Origin: Litorilituus lipolyticus | GTDB taxonomy: Bacteria > Pseudomonadota > Gammaproteobacteria > Enterobacterales > Alteromonadaceae | Direction of reading: 5' to 3' | Assembly (NCBI RefSeq): GCF_006439335.1 | Contig: NZ_SAWY01000020.1 | Location: 237,865-301,864, forward strand | Length of the DNA: 64,000 nucleotides | The notes under the pieces: model-generated | Told to the model about the DNA's origin: nothing | What the model saw: only the letters and a program-made list of their open reading frames with translations | Database searches by the model: none | Shown here: one piece after another, positions 20,344-28,958 of the stretch | How the letters are laid out: every line of letters begins with the position of its first letter | Position numbering within the stretch: the first letter of the stretch is position 1 | Translations under genes and position numbers: made by a program

Positions 20344-20364
20344 ACGGTTAACGACATATGCAAA

Positions 20365-20568
20365 TTAAGGTTTAAACACCCCAATCACTTGCTCATGCTG
20401 GCGAACTTCTTTTTCAACTTGCTCTTCGGCTTGTACCATTTGTTCGCCACAACTTACACAAGTTACTTTCTCAACTCCGTCTTCTTTAGTCAACGCCATA
20501 GTATCTAGAGCATTGCATTTAGGGCAAATAGCGCCAGCAATAAAGCGTTTTTTTATACGTGTATTCAT
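20365..20568 (-). CDS. yheV: YheV family zinc-ribbon protein
   Basis: Small protein with a probable zinc ribbon: two CxxC pairs, ICPKCNALD near residue 15 and VSCGE near residue 39, spaced as in a ribbon. The N-terminus MNTRIKKRFIAGAICPKC is the recognisable YheV start, and length 67 matches. Function is unknown. It faces slyX convergently with 21 bases between stops and lies upstream of divergent yheS, matching the E. coli slyX-yheV-yheS neighbourhood. Confidence 0.9.
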   Translation of the reverse strand: MNTRIKKRFIAGAICPKCNALDTMALTKEDGVEKVTCVSCGEQMVQAEEQVEKEVRQHEQVIGVFKP

Positions 20569-20726
20569 TAATCAGCCATTTTTATATGCTATGCCACACA
20601 GCGTAGCGATAGATTTGTTTATTATTTTACCTTGAATACTGCCTACACCCAAGCGACAATGCACACGCATTTTCGTTATCTAGCTAACTCTCTAGGATAT
20701 AAGTTAGCAAACTTGAGGATTTTCCA

Positions 20727-22640
20727 TTGATTACAGCATCAGAATTAAGCTTAGATAGGGGCGCTAAATACCTTATAAAAGCATCTAGTTTTACTATACA
20801 TCCAAATCATAAGGTTGGCTTGGTAGGAAGTAATGGCTGTGGTAAATCTTCTCTTTTTGCTGCTTTTTTAGGTGAGCTAGCACCTGATGCTGGCGAGTTA
20901 TCTATACCGAGCAGCTGGGATATTGCCACCGTAAAACAAGAAACACCTGCTCTTGAGAAGACGGCCCTTGATTACGTGATGGACGGCGATACGGAATTTA
21001 GAGCATTAGAACACCAGTTAGAGCAAGCCCGAAAAGCTGATAATGGCAATTTAGAAGCCACTATCATCAACAAAATTGATACCATTAATGGCTACAGTTT
21101 GCCAGCACGCGCTAGCGAACTTCTTCATGGATTGGGTTTTCTGCAAGCACAACTTGATACCCCTGTGAAAGATTTTTCAGGTGGCTGGCGCATGCGTTTA
21201 AATTTGGCGCAAGCATTAATAAGCAGAGCCGATTTACTGTTACTCGATGAACCTACCAACCATTTAGATTTAGATGCCGTAATTTGGCTACAACGTTGGT
21301 TAAAGCGATATACTGGCACTTTGGTGTTGATCTCTCATGATAGAGACTTTCTTGATACTGTCATTAATCAAATTATTCATATAGAGCATCAAAAAGCGAA
21401 ACTATATAATGGCAATTACACAGCTTTTGAACGACAACGTGCTGAACATTTAGCTCAGCAAGAAATTCAGTATCAAAAGCAACAAAAAGAAGCGGCACAT
21501 TTAACGGCTTTCGTTGATCGATTTAGAGCCAAAGCAAGTAAAGCTAAACAAGCACAAAGCCGCTTAAAGCGTTTAGAAAAACTACCAGATCTTGCACCCG
21601 CTCATGTCGACACACAGTTCACCTTCAGCTTTGAAGAGCCTGAAAGCCTGCCTTACCCTTTACTTTCATTAACAGAAAGCCTTTGTGGTTACTCTGAACA
21701 AGCAATTATCTTAAAAGAGGTTGGTTTAACATTAGTGCCTGGTAGTCGTATCGGATTATTGGGCAGAAATGGCGCAGGTAAATCAACACTAATCAAATCA
21801 CTTGCAGGTGAAATAGCCCTACTCGCAGGAGATCGTTATTGCGCCCAAGAACTTAAAATTGGCTACTTTTCGCAGCATCAACTTGAACAACTTCACTTAA
21901 GCTCAACGCCGGTAGAACATATATTAAGAGCTAAGCCAAGCTTTGGCGAACCTCAAGCAAGAACGTTTTTAGGTCGTTTTGGTTTTAGTGGTGATCAAGC
22001 CTTGTCTGTTGTTAGAACCATGTCAGGTGGGGAAAAAGCGAGGCTAGTACTCGCTCTGATAGTACTTGAAAAACCACAGCTATTGCTACTGGATGAACCG
22101 ACTAACCATTTAGACTTAGAAATGCGACAAGCATTAGTACTTGCTTTACAAGAGTTTAGTGGGGCCATTATTCTCATCTCCCATGATCGCTTTTTATTAG
22201 AGTCTTGTGTCGATGAGTTTTATCTCGTCGCTAATGGAAGAGTCAGTGACTTTTCTGGCGATATAGATGATTACCAACAATGGCTTAATGATGACAAAAA
22301 GCAAACCCTTACAAATAACAAATCGTTAACTCATCATAGTGAAGAAAAAGCACCAGATAAAAAACAGTTACGTCAACAACAAGCACAATTACGTAAAAAA
22401 GCTGCGCCTTTAAAAAAGCAATCTGATAAATTAGAAAAGGATATCCATCAATGGCAGGAGCAACTTCAAAAAGTTGAAGCCATGTTAAGTGAAAGTGATA
22501 TATATCAAGCTGAACGAAAAGCAGAATTAACAGATAAATTAAAAGAACAAGCAAGCTTAAAAGAAAAAATTGAAGAAAATGAAATGATTTGGTTAGAACT
22601 TGCAGAACAAATTGAAGAAATTATGTCTGCTGATAGCTAG
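20727..22640 (+). CDS. yheS: ABC-F family ATPase YheS
   Basis: Soluble ABC-F protein with two ATPase domains and no membrane part; members of this class act on ribosomes. Walker A motifs are GSNGCGKSSLFA (about residue 34) and GRNGAGKSTLIK (about 345); signatures are FSGGWRMRLNLAQAL and MSGGEKARLVLAL; Walker B is LLLLDEPTNHLDLD in both halves. The linker is charged, and the C-terminal 100 residues form a lysine/glutamate coiled coil. It starts at a TTG with GAGGA seven bases upstream. yheT and yheU follow a little further on, as in E. coli. Confidence 0.95.
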   Translation: MITASELSLDRGAKYLIKASSFTIHPNHKVGLVGSNGCGKSSLFAAFLGELAPDAGELSIPSSWDIATVKQETPALEKTALDYVMDGDTEFRALEHQLEQARKADNGNLEATIINKIDTINGYSLPARASELLHGLGFLQAQLDTPVKDFSGGWRMRLNLAQALISRADLLLLDEPTNHLDLDAVIWLQRWLKRYTGTLVLISHDRDFLDTVINQIIHIEHQKAKLYNGNYTAFERQRAEHLAQQEIQYQKQQKEAAHLTAFVDRFRAKASKAKQAQSRLKRLEKLPDLAPAHVDTQFTFSFEEPESLPYPLLSLTESLCGYSEQAIILKEVGLTLVPGSRIGLLGRNGAGKSTLIKSLAGEIALLAGDRYCAQELKIGYFSQHQLEQLHLSSTPVEHILRAKPSFGEPQARTFLGRFGFSGDQALSVVRTMSGGEKARLVLALIVLEKPQLLLLDEPTNHLDLEMRQALVLALQEFSGAIILISHDRFLLESCVDEFYLVANGRVSDFSGDIDDYQQWLNDDKKQTLTNNKSLTHHSEEKAPDKKQLRQQQAQLRKKAAPLKKQSDKLEKDIHQWQEQLQKVEAMLSESDIYQAERKAELTDKLKEQASLKEKIEENEMIWLELAEQIEEIMSADS

Positions 22641-22687
22641 TTTATCAGCTACACTAATTACTAACTATAATAACAACAACGGTATAT

Positions 22688-23440
22688 ATGGTGACAACAA
22701 TGAATATAATGTTCAGTACAATAATATTTATATTAGCTGTGGGCTTCTCATCATTAAGCCAAGCCAGCAATTTAAATAAAGGAATTTATGAATTGAACCG
22801 TGGCGAGTTTCAAGCCGCAATTGCATTATTTACTCCATTGTTGGAACAAGAATATGCGCCTGCACAATACTTCATGGCGACAATGCATAAAAATGGTCAC
22901 GGTGTACCTAGAGATGCAATGAAAGCCCTGGCTTTATTTCAAAAATCAGCTGAGAAAAATTACCCTGATGCGCAGTTCGAATTAGCTTTAATTTATACTG
23001 AAGGTAAGCTAGTTAAAAAGGATCTTAAAAAAGCTTACCAATTAACGTCAAAAGCCGCTAAAAAAGGCTTAGCTGGTGCTCAATTTAACTTAGCGGTAAT
23101 GTATGCAAACGGCAAAGGAGTTAAACAAGATATATTTAAAGCCTCTCGCTGGTATAAAAGTGCTGCCGACCTTAATTTTCCACTGGCACAATACAATTTA
23201 GCGCTTTTGTATAGTGAAGGAAAAGGCGTCGAGAAAAGCACTGAATTGTCTTACGTGTGGAATACCATTGCCTCATGGAATGGCTATCCTGATGCAGAAA
23301 CCAGCCGACTTATTGATGAGCGCGCTTTATCGAAAAAGAAAATTCTATTAGGTCGTGAAAAAGCCAACCAGATCTACCAAACAATATTAGAGCAACAAGA
23401 AATAAAAGCAAAAATGAACGAAAAGAAACGATTCCTTTGA
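22688..23440 (+). CDS. Periplasmic Sel1-repeat protein
   Basis: Secreted or periplasmic protein built from Sel1-like (TPR-type) helical repeats, which usually bind partner proteins. A signal peptide ends near FSSLSQA. At least four repeats are visible, with units such as APAQYFMATMHKNGHGV, PDAQFELALIYTEGK, AGAQFNLAVMYANGKGV and PLAQYNLALLYSEGKGV. The C-terminal 60 residues are charged. Three in-frame ATGs are possible; the one at 22700 has GGTGA five bases upstream and gives a normal signal peptide. The partner is unknown. Confidence 0.88.
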   Translation: MVTTMNIMFSTIIFILAVGFSSLSQASNLNKGIYELNRGEFQAAIALFTPLLEQEYAPAQYFMATMHKNGHGVPRDAMKALALFQKSAEKNYPDAQFELALIYTEGKLVKKDLKKAYQLTSKAAKKGLAGAQFNLAVMYANGKGVKQDIFKASRWYKSAADLNFPLAQYNLALLYSEGKGVEKSTELSYVWNTIASWNGYPDAETSRLIDERALSKKKILLGREKANQIYQTILEQQEIKAKMNEKKRFL

Positions 23441-23543
23441 TCTAAGTCATTTCGTGCTAATTGGTGGTTAATTACACTTGTTTTATTAAGAGATTGCTTT
23501 CCTTAATTCAGACAAAAATAATTTAAATACCAAGGAGCTCACC

Positions 23544-23672
23544 ATGAACTTTTTTTCAATGCTAGCTAATGATCCTGTTGTTATGTTTTCTTTTGGTGGT
23601 TTAGCAATTGTTCTAGCCATTTGTGCATACTATGTTTACTACTTTTTAAAGCATATTCAAGACGATAGCTAG
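23544..23672 (+). CDS. DUF3149 small membrane protein
   Basis: A 42-residue protein with a single membrane helix. AAGGAG lies seven bases before the ATG. The product reads MNFFSMLANDPVVMFSFGGL, continues through a hydrophobic helix with CAYYVYYF, and ends KHIQDDS; the DPVV..SFGGL start and CAYYVYYF core are typical of DUF3149. Role unknown. It stands alone, followed by a hairpin at 23750-23771 that may end its transcript. Confidence 0.85.
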   Translation: MNFFSMLANDPVVMFSFGGLAIVLAICAYYVYYFLKHIQDDS

Positions 23673-23719
23673 CTTTACAATTTTTGCACAGCAACCCCTA
23701 TTTAAAAAACCACCACTTT

Positions 23720-23728
23720 TGCTATAAT
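23720..23728 (+). promoter_or_regulatory. Extended -10 promoter element of the flagellin-like gene
   Basis: TGCTATAAT is a perfect extended -10 element (TGnTATAAT) 65 bases upstream of the flagellin-like ATG. No good -35 hexamer is seen at the usual spacing, which extended -10 promoters can tolerate. The transcript would start near 23735 and carry the hairpin at 23750. Confidence 0.5.
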
Positions 23729-23749
23729 TACCACTAAGTAGTAGTCAGG

Positions 23750-23778
23750 TACGCCTATATAAATAGGCGTATTTGTTT
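23750..23778 (+). terminator. Hairpin with T-rich tail in front of the flagellin-like gene
   Basis: TACGCCTAT and ATAGGCGTA form a perfect 9-bp stem with loop ATAA, followed by TTTGTTT. It can be the terminator of the DUF3149 gene. It also lies downstream of the extended -10 at 23720, so it would sit in the leader of the flagellin-like mRNA and could act as an attenuator. Confidence 0.55.
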
Positions 23779-23793
23779 AATAGTGAGTGGCCC

Positions 23794-24480
23794 ATGATTT
23801 CTGTTAACCAAACATCAGCCAACCTGAGTTTTATAGAGCGTTTAAATAAGCAACGTGAAGAACAAGATGACAAACTTGCCTCAGGTAAGCGCATAAACTC
23901 TACTGCAGATGATCCTGCTGGCCTACAAATAGCCAACCGCTTAACTAGCCAAGTTAATCAAAACCAACAATTAAGCTTTAACGCTCAAGATCAAGTTAAC
24001 CTTAATAATGTGCAAGCCGGAGCGCTTTCTTCTATTACCAATAATCTAGAAAGAGCCAACATACTATCAGTACAATCAGGGAATCCATTGTATGATTCAG
24101 ATGCTATTCAAGATGAACTAGCCCAAATAACAGAAGAAATTAATGTTATTGCAAGTGATGTTCTAGGACAGGATAACTTTATCTCAGGCTTAGATGCCGC
24201 AGACCCTGTGGCAACACAGACTATCCTTCAAGATACCGCGGCCATAGTAAACGAATCAGCCAGTAATTTAGGCGCTGAAAGTAATGCATTAATCAGTCAA
24301 GTTGCTACTTATGAAACCTCTGTTGTTAACATTAGTGCATCTCGATCTCGAATTGAAGATACAGACTTTGCCAGCGCATCAAGCGAACAATCTAATAATG
24401 ACATTTTACTGCAAGCAGCTATAGTCAGTAAGAAAAATGAAGAAGATCGCAAAGGGCTACTGTTCAATCGCTTTGTATAA
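23794..24480 (+). CDS. Short solitary flagellin-like protein
   Basis: Has the two ends of a flagellin with almost no middle. Residues about 1-85 follow the N-terminal coiled-coil domain, with KLASGKRINSTADDPAGLQI and NRLTSQVNQNQQLSFNAQD; the last 50 residues follow the C-terminal domain, with ASRSRIEDTDFA and NDILLQAA. At 228 residues it is shorter than filament flagellins and ends FNRFV rather than the usual LLR-type ending. No flagellar gene is nearby. The ATG at 23794 is preferred over an upstream TTG because the conserved N-terminus starts there. It could be a minor flagellin, a hook-associated-like protein or a decaying paralogue. Confidence 0.8.
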   Translation: MISVNQTSANLSFIERLNKQREEQDDKLASGKRINSTADDPAGLQIANRLTSQVNQNQQLSFNAQDQVNLNNVQAGALSSITNNLERANILSVQSGNPLYDSDAIQDELAQITEEINVIASDVLGQDNFISGLDAADPVATQTILQDTAAIVNESASNLGAESNALISQVATYETSVVNISASRSRIEDTDFASASSEQSNNDILLQAAIVSKKNEEDRKGLLFNRFV

Positions 24481-24666
24481 TTTTTAAATAATTATTCCTT
24501 AAATAACTCTTAATGGATTAAAGTAATCTTATCAATACTATTGAAGCAAAATATTGAGTCAAAATATTAAGCCAAAATAAAACTTAAATAGCGATTATCT
24601 ATTAGCCAATACAACTGTTAAAATAAGACAATATTGATCATCAAACTCATCTAGATAACTGCTGTT

Positions 24667-25659
24667 ATGCATAAAATCAGTCAATTCAAGCCTGCGTGGT
24701 GGCTAGCCAATCCTCATATGCAAACACTTGGAGCAAAATTATTTAAGCGCAAAGCCATTGCTACCGTAGCGGAAACTATTGAATTACCAGATGGCGACTT
24801 TATTGAACTTGCTTGGACTGAGATACCGTCAAAGCGTGATAATAGACCTGTCACTGTAATTTTACATGGCTTAGAAGGCTCTAAAGATAGCCATTATGCT
24901 AATAGAATGCTTGCCGCAGTAAAGGTAAAGGGATGGATTGGCGTACTCATGCATTTTCGTGGTTGTGGCGAGATGGTTAATAGAAAAGCAAACTCCTATC
25001 ATTCTGGTGATACTCGTGACTTATCCTATTTAACCAAGCTACTTATCTCACGCTATCCTAATACTGAATTCTCAATTTTAGGTTTTTCTCTTGGTGGTAA
25101 TGTACTCACAAAATACCTTGCTCAAGAACCAAGCAACCCATACAAAGCCGCTACCGTAATTTGTGCCCCTCTAGATTTAGCTAGCTGCAGCGCTCGTATT
25201 AACAAGGGCTTTTCAAAGCTTTATCAGAAGTATTTATTAGACATGTTAAAAGCAAGTACTTTGTTAAAAGTTAAAGCAAAGTTAATCAAAGACATTACGA
25301 TAGAACAGCTTCATGCCATTACCAATATCAAAGAGTTTGATAACAGCATAACTGCGCCACTTAATGGATTTAAAAATGCTGATGATTACTATGAAAAGTC
25401 CAGTGGAAAGCAAGTCATCAGCCAAATAAAGCAACCCTGTTTATTTATTCACGCCGCTGATGATCCTTTTTTATGTCACCAAAGTACGTTACCCTGCATA
25501 AAATTACCAACGAATATCACCTTTGAAGTATCAACTGGTGGTGGCCATGTTGGATTCATTTATGGCAAAAATCCTTTTAAACCTAAATTTTGGCTAGAGC
25601 ACCGTACTCTAAATTATCTCGCCCAATTCATCAGCACAAAGAGATCAGCTACCGTATGA
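24667..25659 (+). CDS. yheT: YheT family alpha/beta hydrolase
   Basis: Predicted alpha/beta-fold hydrolase of the AB-hydrolase-4 group; substrate unknown. The start FKPAWWLANPHMQTL is characteristic, followed by the oxyanion segment LHGLEGSKDSHYA, the conserved HFRGCGE, the nucleophile elbow GFSLGGN (about residue 143) and the catalytic histidine in STGGGHVGF near residue 297. Length 330 matches the family. Its TGA overlaps the yheU ATG by four bases (ATGA), a coupled pair also adjacent in E. coli. Confidence 0.94.
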   Translation: MHKISQFKPAWWLANPHMQTLGAKLFKRKAIATVAETIELPDGDFIELAWTEIPSKRDNRPVTVILHGLEGSKDSHYANRMLAAVKVKGWIGVLMHFRGCGEMVNRKANSYHSGDTRDLSYLTKLLISRYPNTEFSILGFSLGGNVLTKYLAQEPSNPYKAATVICAPLDLASCSARINKGFSKLYQKYLLDMLKASTLLKVKAKLIKDITIEQLHAITNIKEFDNSITAPLNGFKNADDYYEKSSGKQVISQIKQPCLFIHAADDPFLCHQSTLPCIKLPTNITFEVSTGGGHVGFIYGKNPFKPKFWLEHRTLNYLAQFISTKRSATV

Positions 25660-25904
25660 TTATTCCTTTTGAACAACTTGATAGTGATACACTTAACGCG
25701 ATCATAGAAGACTTTGTATTGAGAGAAGGTAATGAACTTGATGATGTTGAGCACAGTAAAGAAGTAAAGATTCAACAGGTAAAAAAGCTACTTACTCAAG
25801 GTACTGTCGTACTTGTCTATTCTGAGCTATATGAGAGCGTGAATATATTACCTAAAGAACAATTTATCAATGCTCAACATGAGGATGAAGATAAAGGTTT
25901 TTAG
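25656..25904 (+). CDS. yheU: YheU family protein
   Basis: Small conserved protein of unknown function. The start MIIPFEQLDSDTLNAIIEDF and the following FVLREGNELDDVEHS are the recognisable YheU N-terminus. At 82 residues it is about ten longer than E. coli YheU. A longer frame begins at 25590, but the ATG overlapping the yheT stop gives the conserved N-terminus and is chosen. No membrane segment or signal peptide. Confidence 0.92.
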   Translation: MIIPFEQLDSDTLNAIIEDFVLREGNELDDVEHSKEVKIQQVKKLLTQGTVVLVYSELYESVNILPKEQFINAQHEDEDKGF

Positions 25905-25940
25905 TCATAATAAAACCTTTCTTTATCACTTGAAGAAAGT

Positions 25941-26108
25941 TCACTCTTGAAAGAATTCTAATTCTCGTTTCAATCTTTGCTGCTCCTTTATCGCTTCTAT
26001 TTCACGCCATTTCCTTTTACGTTGCTTAGCTTTCTTTTTAGCCTTATGTTCGATCAATTCTATTTGATCTGCATAGTCATGTTCTAACCAGTCATCTGAT
26101 TCCATCAT
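25941..26108 (-). CDS. DUF3545 family protein
   Basis: A 55-residue basic protein starting MMESDDWLEH and containing KQRKRKWREIEAIKEQQRL, the core of DUF3545, and ending LEFFQE. AGGGGA lies five bases before the first of two tandem ATGs. It faces yheU convergently and fills an otherwise empty 314-base gap. The central lysine/arginine run suggests nucleic-acid binding, but function is unknown. Confidence 0.8.
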   Translation of the reverse strand: MMESDDWLEHDYADQIELIEHKAKKKAKQRKRKWREIEAIKEQQRLKRELEFFQE

Positions 26109-26218
26109 ATTATTCCCCTAAAATTGTATAAATATCGGTCATACTACTGCAAAAGAGTACAGAAAAGATCAACACGCTCTAATCATCTATACTTAGTAAA
26201 AACGAGGAGGCATAAGTA

Positions 26219-26998
26219 ATGTTAAAAAGATCCGTTTCTTTATTTATACTTTTATTATCTCTGTGTTTTCAGGTGCATGCCAGTACAGAAAACACGCTTG
26301 TTGTTGCTTATGGAGATCATGATAGCATGCCATATGCCATTGAAGAGCATGACAAACTAAGCGCAGGGATCATTAAAGATATTTCAACTGAGCTAGCTGC
26401 CTACCTCGACATAAATATTGAATACCGCAAGATCCCTCGACAACGTCTTGAACGTTATCTTGAAAGCGACCAAATTCACGTTGTACTTATTAGTAATCCA
26501 AAATGGTTAAAAAACCATGATAAATTACAATGGAGTGATGTCCTTTTTAATGAGCAAGATCTCATTGTTGTCAGAGCTGATAACGATAAAACATACAACT
26601 CAATAGAGGACTTGAAAGGCATTACCATAGGCACAATTCGAGGGTACCACTACTCAACATTACAGCCTTATTTTAAAGAAAAATATTTTGTTCGCTATGA
26701 CGTGAGTAATCTTGAAGTTAACTTTATCAGACTATCTCTTGATAGAATTGACGCTTTAGTAGATGCAGATATATTAATAAATTACTACTTAAAAGACTCA
26801 GACAAGTTTCAAAAATTTCGCATACTGCCTTTTTCTGTGAGTAAACACGAGATTAAAGCAGCCATATCCCCTAATGCGCCGATAAGTTTAGCCAGATTTA
26901 ACCAAGCATTGTCTCAACTTAAATCACAAGGCGTCATTGAAGCAATATTAGAAAAATACCAAGTTAATAAAATAAAAAGCCCGATAACTAACGAGTAG
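26219..26998 (+). CDS. Periplasmic solute-binding protein (SBP family 3-like)
   Basis: Resembles polar amino-acid binding proteins or transporter-like periplasmic receptors. A signal peptide MLKRSVSLFILLLSLCFQVHA is cut before STENT. The mature start TLVVAYGDHDSMPYAIEEHDKLSAGIIKDISTELA (read in two blocks) and IEDLKGITIGTIRGYHYS match the two-lobed family. No permease or ATPase gene is adjacent, so it may be an orphan receptor. The gene stands alone on plus; its last bases overlap a minus-strand terminator hairpin. Ligand unknown. Confidence 0.85.
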   Translation: MLKRSVSLFILLLSLCFQVHASTENTLVVAYGDHDSMPYAIEEHDKLSAGIIKDISTELAAYLDINIEYRKIPRQRLERYLESDQIHVVLISNPKWLKNHDKLQWSDVLFNEQDLIVVRADNDKTYNSIEDLKGITIGTIRGYHYSTLQPYFKEKYFVRYDVSNLEVNFIRLSLDRIDALVDADILINYYLKDSDKFQKFRILPFSVSKHEIKAAISPNAPISLARFNQALSQLKSQGVIEAILEKYQVNKIKSPITNE

Positions 26999-27008
26999 TT
27001 ATCGGGCT
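26978..27008 (-). terminator. Terminator for the DUF1338 gene, inside the convergent gene's 3' end
   Basis: AGCCCGATAACTA and TAGTTATCGGGCT form a perfect 13-bp stem with a 5-base loop. The T-tract is on the minus strand, 34 bases past the DUF1338 stop. The left arm lies within the last codons of the plus-strand binding protein. Confidence 0.8.
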
Positions 27009-27041
27009 ACAACTTACCTACTTGAAAGACTAGTACAAAAA

Positions 27042-27839
27042 CTATTTTGCATCAGTACTTTCAAATATTTTATCGGCAGATGCTGCAACAAAACCAGTAT
27101 AGAGTTCACCATTTGCTAACGGGTAACGTTTAGCAAATTCATAAAAACAGCTAGGGATTTCTATGGTTTTGTCAGTAAATGTTACTTCAAACTTATCTGC
27201 TAACGTTGAAGATTGTTCAAGCTTCACAGCTTCATTACCTTTCACTTCTCCACCTGACGTATTCAGCAAATAACCAGCAGCTTTAAGTGCATTATTAACA
27301 TCTTCTATCGTTTCATAACCTTCAAGATGATTAATACTTACCGTGAAATGATTTGCACGGTATCCCCAAGCAGCTAGCCATGCTGCATACTCACTTTCTG
27401 CCAATAATGTTTGATAATCGGCAAAGCTGACTTGCCATTGTTTACCTGAGTACAAAAAATTGTCTTGGTTACTGGCATCTTCAGGTAACTGATCTACTAA
27501 TTTATTGATTATCTGTTGTACTTGCGGCGAAAACTCTTCAACACGTAATTCACTGATGAATACTTTAGGCATTGTATCATCACTGTGTTCATAGTGTTTT
27601 GCTGTTAATTTTTTGGCAGCAAAGTCGTATTGGCCACACTCGGTATAACCCAGCGCAATTAAATGCTTCGCTAAATGATCTAACCCTACTTTTTCATTAT
27701 TGAAAGTACGGTAAGCAACATGATCGTTTATTACATCATTACCATTACCTAGTAAGTCTTGAATATTTTTTGCTGAAGGGGTTACTTCAATATACTGTTG
27801 CCAAATATTATCAAATAATGCCGTTACATTTGCTGTCAT
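27042..27839 (-). CDS. DUF1338 protein, probable 2-oxoadipate dioxygenase/decarboxylase relative
   Basis: DUF1338 proteins include HglS, a non-haem iron enzyme converting 2-oxoadipate to 2-hydroxyglutarate in lysine catabolism. The metal-ligand pattern of that family is visible: a histidine in NDHVAYRTF (about residue 38), a second in RANHFTVSINH (about residue 170) and a glutamate in NGELYTGFV near the C-terminus. The ATG at 27839 is chosen, giving 265 residues, over an upstream start giving a spurious hydrophobic leader. Length is well short of HglS itself (about 460), so it is the small form and the substrate is not certain. Confidence 0.82.
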   Translation of the reverse strand: MTANVTALFDNIWQQYIEVTPSAKNIQDLLGNGNDVINDHVAYRTFNNEKVGLDHLAKHLIALGYTECGQYDFAAKKLTAKHYEHSDDTMPKVFISELRVEEFSPQVQQIINKLVDQLPEDASNQDNFLYSGKQWQVSFADYQTLLAESEYAAWLAAWGYRANHFTVSINHLEGYETIEDVNNALKAAGYLLNTSGGEVKGNEAVKLEQSSTLADKFEVTFTDKTIEIPSCFYEFAKRYPLANGELYTGFVAASADKIFESTDAK

Positions 27840-28134
27840 GGGGTTTCTCTCGTTGTATAAATAATAAAATAATAGTGCTAATAGCAATAACCATCGAGAA
27901 AATAACAAGATATTTTTGATGACAGCAATCGCTATCCATCAAAATTAGATTTGATCAATATTTTTAAAGAAGCAAGGACGAAGGCCTGCCTGCTTTGTAG
28001 GGTTATTTAATAAAAGTAAATTTTCGTACATAACCAAATATTAATAGGTGTAACATTGAAGGTGTATTAACACCTCAATAACATGAAAGTGCATATTTTA
28101 AGCTGAATTTGAATTGCTGGCAATAAAATAAAAG

Positions 28135-28953
28135 CTAATAATGCTGTCGATGGGGTTTTATTATTTTTTGCCAAGCAAAGTCTCGAGAGCCTAAACTATA
28201 AAAATCAGGATTAGAAAGGCTTTCTCTTTTGTTATAACTTAAAGGTTGAAATTCACTGTCAATAATATCACCTCCAGCTTGTTCAAGAATACACTGACTA
28301 GCACCCGTATCCCACTCACCAGTCACTCCAATTCTTAAATAACAATCAGCGCCTCCTTCGGCAATAAGGCAATTCTTTAATGAGCAACTTCCTAAAGCAA
28401 CATAATCAAATTGATAATCTTTGTTAAGATATTGCCCCATTAATTCCAATTGCTGCCTTCGGCTAATAGCCACTTTTATTGCTCGATCCTGACTATACTT
28501 TGCCACTTCAATAGCATGGCTTGCTTGAAAGTTATCCTTAAAAGCACCAAGATTCTTTTGTCCATAATAAGTTAAGCAATGATCAGGGGCATGAATAACC
28601 CCTATTGTCGGCCACCCCTGTTCAACTAATGCTATATTTACCGCAAAATCACCACTACCGATAATAAACTCACCTGTGCCATCAATTGGGTCTAACAACC
28701 AATATCGCTCCCACGACTGGCGTTGCTTAAGCGGTAAGGCACCGACTTCTTCTGAAATAATAGGAATATCTGGCGTTAATGTTCGTAACTGGTCCATTAA
28801 TACCTCATTCGACGCTATATCTGCACTAGTTACAGGACTTTCATCATCTTTAACTTCAGCAGTATAATTACCTTGGCGATAATACTTCATAACTTCAACG
28901 CCAGCTTTCTTAGCACTTTCTAAGGCAATATTTAATAACTTCTCATTACTCAT
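28135..28953 (-). CDS. cysQ: 3'(2'),5'-bisphosphate nucleotidase
   Basis: Removes the 3' phosphate from PAP, the by-product of sulfate reduction and acyl-carrier-protein maturation. It belongs to the inositol-monophosphatase superfamily: PVTSADIASNE holds the first metal-site aspartate, IISEEVG near residue 67 the glutamate, WLLDPIDGTGEFI near residue 85 the main metal loop, and EWDTGASQCILEQAGG the C-terminal motif. Length 272 is close to E. coli CysQ (246). It follows nudE by five bases on the same strand, so the two nucleotide-clearing enzymes are probably co-transcribed. Confidence 0.94.
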   Translation of the reverse strand: MSNEKLLNIALESAKKAGVEVMKYYRQGNYTAEVKDDESPVTSADIASNEVLMDQLRTLTPDIPIISEEVGALPLKQRQSWERYWLLDPIDGTGEFIIGSGDFAVNIALVEQGWPTIGVIHAPDHCLTYYGQKNLGAFKDNFQASHAIEVAKYSQDRAIKVAISRRQQLELMGQYLNKDYQFDYVALGSCSLKNCLIAEGGADCYLRIGVTGEWDTGASQCILEQAGGDIIDSEFQPLSYNKRESLSNPDFYSLGSRDFAWQKIIKPHRQHY

Positions 28954-28958
28954 TTTTG

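Noticed and set aside
26219..26998. Binding-protein gene as part of an ABC transporter operon
   Set aside because: No permease or ATPase gene lies on either side; neighbours face other ways.
28060..28075. AGGTGT/ACACCT hairpin after cysQ as terminator
   Set aside because: Only six base pairs and no T-tract on either strand.
27840..28134. 295-base spacer between the DUF1338 gene and cysQ
   Set aside because: Searched for small genes, RNA motifs and repeats; only short weak hairpins seen.
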